Source of the DNA: Bacteroidales bacterium
GTDB lineage: Bacteria; Bacteroidota; Bacteroidia; Bacteroidales; UBA932
Assembly: GCA_017473705.1 (NCBI GenBank)
Contig: JAFUJQ010000001.1
Location: 60,313 to 124,312, forward strand
Length of the DNA stretch: 64,000 nt
Direction of reading: 5' to 3'
The stretch's first letter is position 1, and every line of letters starts with the position of its first letter. Shown here piece by piece: positions 60,858-64,000 of the stretch. The notes below the pieces were generated by a model. That model searched no databases. It was not told the DNA's origin and was given only the letters and a program-made list of their open reading frames with translations. A program made the position numbers and the translations under genes.

Positions 60858-60896
60858 GGTAACGAAACAATACCAAGCGGTATTTTGAAAATACCA
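60858..60896. promoter_or_regulatory. Two GGT-N9-ATACCA motifs between rep and the beta-barrel gene
   Basis: GGT-N9-ATACCA at 60858-60875 and again at 60879-60896, exactly 21 bp apart. The motif is shared with 51797-51814 and 56272-56289. It sits in the divergent promoter region of the rep gene and the TraO-like gene, so one regulator could control both. Confidence 0.6.
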
Positions 60897-60919
60897 CAAA
60901 GTTGAAAAACAAGACCAAA

Positions 60920-61483
60920 ATGAAAGGTAAGACAGCATTAAAGATCTCTTTGCTTATCCTCGTTTGTGAGGTGAGTTTTATGTCGAATGCCACTGCGCAG
61001 AGGACTATGGCAGGACAGGGATTTCTGTCTGCTGATTGTCTGTATGACTTTGAGAACTTTGGTGCTATGGCTGAATACGGGCAGTATACTTTAGGCGGTT
61101 TCTGGACTTTAGGGGCAAGCGGTCATTTTTATGATGCGATGACCAGCTCTAAGTATAACCTTGAATATGTTCATTGCTATGCTTTCGGTGGTTATATGCA
61201 CCGTCTTGCCGGTACAAGAAGACGTAGTGTCAATCTGTATGGCGGCGGTGGCGTTTTTATGGGTACTGAAGTGCTCGATCCGATGAGCAGACTACCGAAG
61301 GATACTGTATTAGGAATCGGTAGAACAGCATTCCTGTATGGAGTGTATGCCGGTTTATCGGCAGAGTTCTTCATTGTTGAGAAAGTTGCAGTAATGGCTG
61401 GTGCTCTTGTTCCGCTTAACTTCTCATCGGGAATAAGGATGCTAAACTATGATGTCTGTTTGGGTTTGAAGGTAATGCTCTGA
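60920..61483 (+). CDS. Exported beta-barrel protein, TraO-like
   Basis: 187 aa from ATG 60920; an upstream in-frame TTG at 60902 is not favoured. Signal peptide ending NATAQ. The mature part is Gly- and Tyr-rich with alternating strands (GAMAEYGQYTLGGFWTLGASG, HCYAFGGYMHR, VNLYGGGGVFMG) and ends NYDVCLGLKVML. This resembles TraO-type envelope proteins of Bacteroides conjugative transposons, which are poorly understood. It may be cargo or part of the transfer apparatus. Confidence 0.7.
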   Translation: MKGKTALKISLLILVCEVSFMSNATAQRTMAGQGFLSADCLYDFENFGAMAEYGQYTLGGFWTLGASGHFYDAMTSSKYNLEYVHCYAFGGYMHRLAGTRRRSVNLYGGGGVFMGTEVLDPMSRLPKDTVLGIGRTAFLYGVYAGLSAEFFIVEKVAVMAGALVPLNFSSGIRMLNYDVCLGLKVML

Positions 61484-61892
61484 TACGGGAAGCAGATTTC
61501 ATAAATGAAGAAATAGGTTAATAATGTGAATGTTGGTTTGTTAATGATGAGATTACTTGAACTAGAAAAACTTGTATGTGGAGATGCTCTCTTCGAGGGC
61601 CGTGCGGCTCAGGCTGCAGTGGGGTTGGTTATGGTGAGAGAGAAATGCAGTTCGAAGAGAGCCGCTCCATTTAACGTAATCTGAAGGGTGTTTACTGTAG
61701 TGGTCAGATTCTTCTTTTCCCGTAATCACGGTAATTCTTTCAGGTAGAAGCTACACACACTATCGGAGCCTTACTATAGATGGCTTTTCCGTAAATCATC
61801 TTTATCTGGCTATTATGGTATTACCCTTTGTGAAGGAAGACCGTCGTGAGATGCTCTTCCTTTTGAAAGAGAACTACTTAAACTATTGATAT
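61484..61892 (+). other. 409-bp region with inverted repeats and short reading frames
   Basis: An 11-bp helix GCTCTCTTCGA (61586-61596)/TCGAAGAGAGC (61652-61662) encloses CTGCA/TGCAG (61614-61618/61646-61650) and a small GCC/GGC hairpin. A second inverted repeat AAGGAAGA/TCTTCCTT lies near 61833-61862. A 62-codon stop-free stretch ends at TGA 61887-61889, but its only in-frame ATG (61815) gives 24 aa. Neither reading is secure. Confidence 0.5.
61544..61684 (+). CDS. Possible small protein, 46 aa
   Basis: ATG ATG start at 61544/61547, stop TGA 61682. Peptide begins MMRLLELEKLVCGDALFEGR and continues RAAQAAVGLVMVREKCSSKRA. Composition is protein-like, but there is no clear ribosome-binding site, and most of the frame coincides with the inverted repeat at 61586-61662, so a structured RNA is an equal alternative. 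No family recognised. Confidence 0.3.
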   Translation: MMRLLELEKLVCGDALFEGRAAQAAVGLVMVREKCSSKRAAPFNVI

Positions 61893-62456
61893 ATGAGACT
61901 TCAAAGACTTTCATTCTTAATGCTTTTATTTGGCATTTTGTGCTGCGGTACGGTCTCGGCTCAGCGATGGGCCGTTGCCGTCAATGCAGCGGACGCATTG
62001 GATTTCGGTACAATGGATGTGGAAGCGTCGTATGCTGTGAGTCAGCATATGACTGTTAATGTCGGTGCGGAATTGAACCCCTGGACGTTCAATAAGGGAA
62101 CTGCAGATCAGTTGCAGAACCGCAAGCAGGCTTATCACGCCGGAGTGCGTTACTGGTGGTGGAACACATATTCCGGATGGTGGACCGGAGGCAAATTGCA
62201 GTATCGCGAGTATAATCGAGGCGGTATCATCAATGATGACGCCGAGGAAGGCGATGCATACGGACTTGTCGTGAATGCCGGATATTCTTTAATGCTCAGC
62301 GAGCATTTCAATATGGAGTTCGGTCTGGGACTCTGGGGCGGTTACAGGACATATACCACTTATGCCTGCCCTTCGTGTGGAAAGGTGACAGATTCGGGGC
62401 AGGAGTGGTTTATGGCTTCGAATGAACTGCTCGTTTCTCTTGTGTGGATATTCTAA
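61893..62456 (+). CDS. DUF3575-like outer-membrane protein
   Basis: 187 aa with a signal peptide ending VSAQ (residue 23). DUF3575-type pattern: KSV-like strand replaced by RWAVAVNAADALDFGTMDVEASYAV, AELNPWTFN, and the AYHAGVRYWWWNTYSGWWTGG and FNMEFGLGLWGGYRTYTTYACPSCG segments. DUF3575 genes occur next to fimbrial and mobile-element envelope genes. A CPSCG metal-binding-like pair lies near the C terminus. Starts 3 nt after a stop-free small frame and 12 bp before a lipoprotein gene. Confidence 0.8.
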   Translation: MRLQRLSFLMLLFGILCCGTVSAQRWAVAVNAADALDFGTMDVEASYAVSQHMTVNVGAELNPWTFNKGTADQLQNRKQAYHAGVRYWWWNTYSGWWTGGKLQYREYNRGGIINDDAEEGDAYGLVVNAGYSLMLSEHFNMEFGLGLWGGYRTYTTYACPSCGKVTDSGQEWFMASNELLVSLVWIF

Positions 62457-62468
62457 ACTGTTGAAGAT

Positions 62469-63377
62469 ATGAGGAAGATTGGATTTAGATTTCTTGCATC
62501 TGTTGCAGCGATAGTTGCAATGGTTTCCTGCTTTGAAAAAGTAGTTGATGTGGTGGTTCCTGAGGTCGTTGCTCCTGAGATTAAGCTTGAGATTACCAGT
62601 GCTGAAAATATGAATGTAACAGAGGCGTATTCTGACTTTTATGCAGCGGAGGTCAATGATGTTTTCGTATTGTCTCTTGCGTGCAGCAGAGATGGATTTA
62701 CCAGCAGGATAGAGTCATCTGATGAGAGTGTAGCTTATGTGGAGCCGGTGCAGAATGGTACTTGGAATCTTTGTGCTGATGCTCCGGGAAAGGCAGTGCT
62801 GACACTTGTCGTAGAGAATGATTCTGAAGTATATCGATACGAGTATGAGTTTGTGGTGTTCGGGCATATTATGCTGGATGCTGAGTTTGATCATTCGTAT
62901 GGCACAGCAGGGTTCAGAGTGATTGATTATGGCTTTGAAACGGTGACGGCAGAAGTGACTGTAGATATGCAGTTCTATGGCTGGCCCGGCAATGACAGGA
63001 GCAATATGGTCTATGCTGATCCTGTCAGATGGAGTGATGAGGTAGAGTTGTATGAGGAAGCTGATTGGTCGGGACTCGTGGATGTAGAACCGGCATTGAA
63101 CCAGTTGTATTCTATGGCTCCGATTACCGATAAGAATGGTAATAAACTGTGGTATGGCCCTCACGGAGTGACTATGGAATTTGTGTTCAAACTGAGCAGT
63201 CCATATATCATCATTGACGGAATTCTTGACGATGCTGATTGGGGTGAACCTGATTATATAAACTTCAAGATTGAAGCGGACTTTGTTCAGGAGGGTGTGT
63301 ATCAGTTGCCTGAAAAGGAGGGGAATTCTGCTGGCAGTGGCTGGATCGAAAATGACATCTTCATTAATCTCGGATAG
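62469..63377 (+). CDS. Lipoprotein of unknown function
   Basis: 302 aa. Lipobox AMVSC (Cys21). The mature protein looks like two or more beta-sandwich domains: VFVLSLACSRDGFTSRIESSD...ADAPGKAVLTLVVEN resembles an Ig-like fold, and the second half has acidic, aromatic-rich strands. No family recognised. Adjacent to the DUF3575 gene (12-bp gap) and the next gene (3-bp gap), so probably one cargo operon of envelope proteins. Confidence 0.75.
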   Translation: MRKIGFRFLASVAAIVAMVSCFEKVVDVVVPEVVAPEIKLEITSAENMNVTEAYSDFYAAEVNDVFVLSLACSRDGFTSRIESSDESVAYVEPVQNGTWNLCADAPGKAVLTLVVENDSEVYRYEYEFVVFGHIMLDAEFDHSYGTAGFRVIDYGFETVTAEVTVDMQFYGWPGNDRSNMVYADPVRWSDEVELYEEADWSGLVDVEPALNQLYSMAPITDKNGNKLWYGPHGVTMEFVFKLSSPYIIIDGILDDADWGEPDYINFKIEADFVQEGVYQLPEKEGNSAGSGWIENDIFINLG

Positions 63378-63380
63378 GTT

Positions 63381-64000
63381 ATGAAAAATGGCTATCGAGA
63401 GTTGTATGATGCCGCCTGGAGGGTATCGGTGGATGCGAGGGAGAGGGTCAGAGGTCAGGCTGCGGAGGTATTCGGGAAGGATGCCGAGTGGACCAGGAGT
63501 TTTGACTTTCAGAAGCCGGTGGAGGGCTACGGAAGCATCAAGGGATTCCGGTTTATGAATGACGGGGAGAATACCAGGATGTTTGTGATAAGGCACGACG
63601 GGAACTTTGAACTGTTGCCGGACAGACCTGATGAGAAGTTTGTGTCCAGGATGATGTCGGAGCTGGAGCAGGCGAAACTCAATCCTACCCGTATCTGCGG
63701 GTGGTATGATTCCGAGACGGCAGCGCGGGAGGAAAAGAGGCTGAATCATCATAATACCAATCCTGCCAACAGGAGTACTGTGACTGAGGTTTGTCCCGGA
63801 TTCTTCTTCGTGCATCACGATGACTTTTCGGCTTGCCTGAAGAACTCCAGCAATCAGAGGATCGACTGCCCGATTATGCACAATGAGTTCATTACTGATT
63901 TCAGGTATGCCGGTAGTCTTGACGGCAGAGAGCATTTCGCTTATGAGGCTGTACCTGACTATGGAGGACAGACCATTTACGGACTGTTCGATGTCAATGG
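63381..64000 (+). CDS. Unknown protein, 3' end beyond the window
   Basis: At least 206 aa are visible from ATG 63381 and the frame is still open at the edge. Begins MKNGYRELYDAAWRVSVDAR, no signal peptide, many charged residues, and a HH-containing segment (FFFVHHDDFSACL near residue 155). I recognise no domain. It follows the lipoprotein gene by 3 bp. A WG/Arg-repeat-like (KilA or DUF4099-type) element protein is conceivable but unsupported. Confidence 0.7.
   Translation, partial: MKNGYRELYDAAWRVSVDARERVRGQAAEVFGKDAEWTRSFDFQKPVEGYGSIKGFRFMNDGENTRMFVIRHDGNFELLPDRPDEKFVSRMMSELEQAKLNPTRICGWYDSETAAREEKRLNHHNTNPANRSTVTEVCPGFFFVHHDDFSACLKNSSNQRIDCPIMHNEFITDFRYAGSLDGREHFAYEAVPDYGGQTIYGLFDVN

Larger units (their letters stand above)
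49753..64000. mobile_element. Left part of an integrative mobilisable (possibly replicating) element
   Basis: From the end of tRNA-Lys to the right edge the gene content changes to mobilisation and replication: HTH/excisionase-like genes, toprim primase, XRE regulator, coupling protein, relaxase, SSB, relaxosome protein, DUF3408, RadC-like protein and RepB with iterons, plus cargo. Base composition is visibly more AT-rich than upstream. Repeat arrays flank the tRNA end. No integrase or transposase and no right attachment site are in the window, so its right boundary and its mode of integration are unknown. Confidence 0.8.

Noticed and set aside
59737-60993. Longer RepB starting at 60993
   Set aside because: The extra 69 codons overlap the divergent beta-barrel gene and contain the duplicated operator motif; the ATG at 60786 gives the family's normal N terminus.

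Overview
The window is a piece of a Bacteroidales (phylum Bacteroidota) chromosome, probably from a gut or rumen organism. The evidence is a SusC/SusD starch-utilisation locus, Bacteroidota-restricted families (DUF4251, DUF4136, DUF4831, TIGR02757, DUF6377) and several promoters that fit the Bacteroidota consensus TTTG-N19..20-TAnnTTTG exactly. Genus cannot be fixed from the sequence. Genes from about 1 to 49.7 kb look like ordinary chromosome. From about 49.75 kb to the right edge the DNA is visibly more AT-rich and carries mobilisation and replication genes.

1-12.9 kb (minus strand): a starch polysaccharide-utilisation locus. A membrane-anchored DUF6377/TPR regulator is followed, after a strong terminator, by a tight operon: SusC, SusD, a four-CBM26 surface lipoprotein, two GH13 amylase lipoproteins that overlap by one base, and an SGNH-type lipoprotein with its own CBM26-like and BACON domains that runs off the left edge. 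Starch would be bound and cut at the surface, imported by SusCD, and possibly de-esterified by the last enzyme. 13-14.5 kb: an Rpn-type PD-(D/E)XK gene, then a gene-poor stretch with a degenerate 53-nt periodic repeat.

14.6-49.3 kb: housekeeping and envelope genes. rplS with tRNA-Arg; grpE-dnaJ; a calcineurin-like phosphoesterase fused to a degenerate GDPD-like domain; a long minus-strand run (TIGR02757, zeta-like kinase, TldD, PmbA, SlyD-like FKBP, GT2, TrkA, ABC-F); a POT transporter; LpxL-like acyltransferase, DUF4831, PepD and MATE; an operon of MsbA-like ABC transporter, golvesin/amidase protein and CyuA-like desulfidase; M28 peptidase; TPR-HAD-MBL operon; alpha/beta hydrolase; DUF4251-DUF4136-beta-barrel cluster.

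49.4-64 kb: three tRNA-Lys genes under one perfect promoter, then the left part of an integrative and mobilisable (possibly self-replicating) element. It holds two excisionase-like HTH genes, a toprim primase, an XRE-like regulator, a VirD4-type coupling protein, a MOB relaxase, SSB, a relaxosome accessory protein with an oriT-like region, DUF3408, an AlbA-type regulator, a RadC-like protein lacking both JAMM histidines, a RepB-type initiator with an iteron array, and an envelope cargo block. No integrase is visible; it should lie beyond the right edge.

The most interesting non-coding structure is in this element: two copies of a three-site TAGGAACATT array with identical 11/23 spacing beside the tRNA end; an operator-like motif (TTGGT or GGT-N9-ATACCA in roughly 21-bp phase) in front of three transcription units; and a seven-copy iteron array next to repB.
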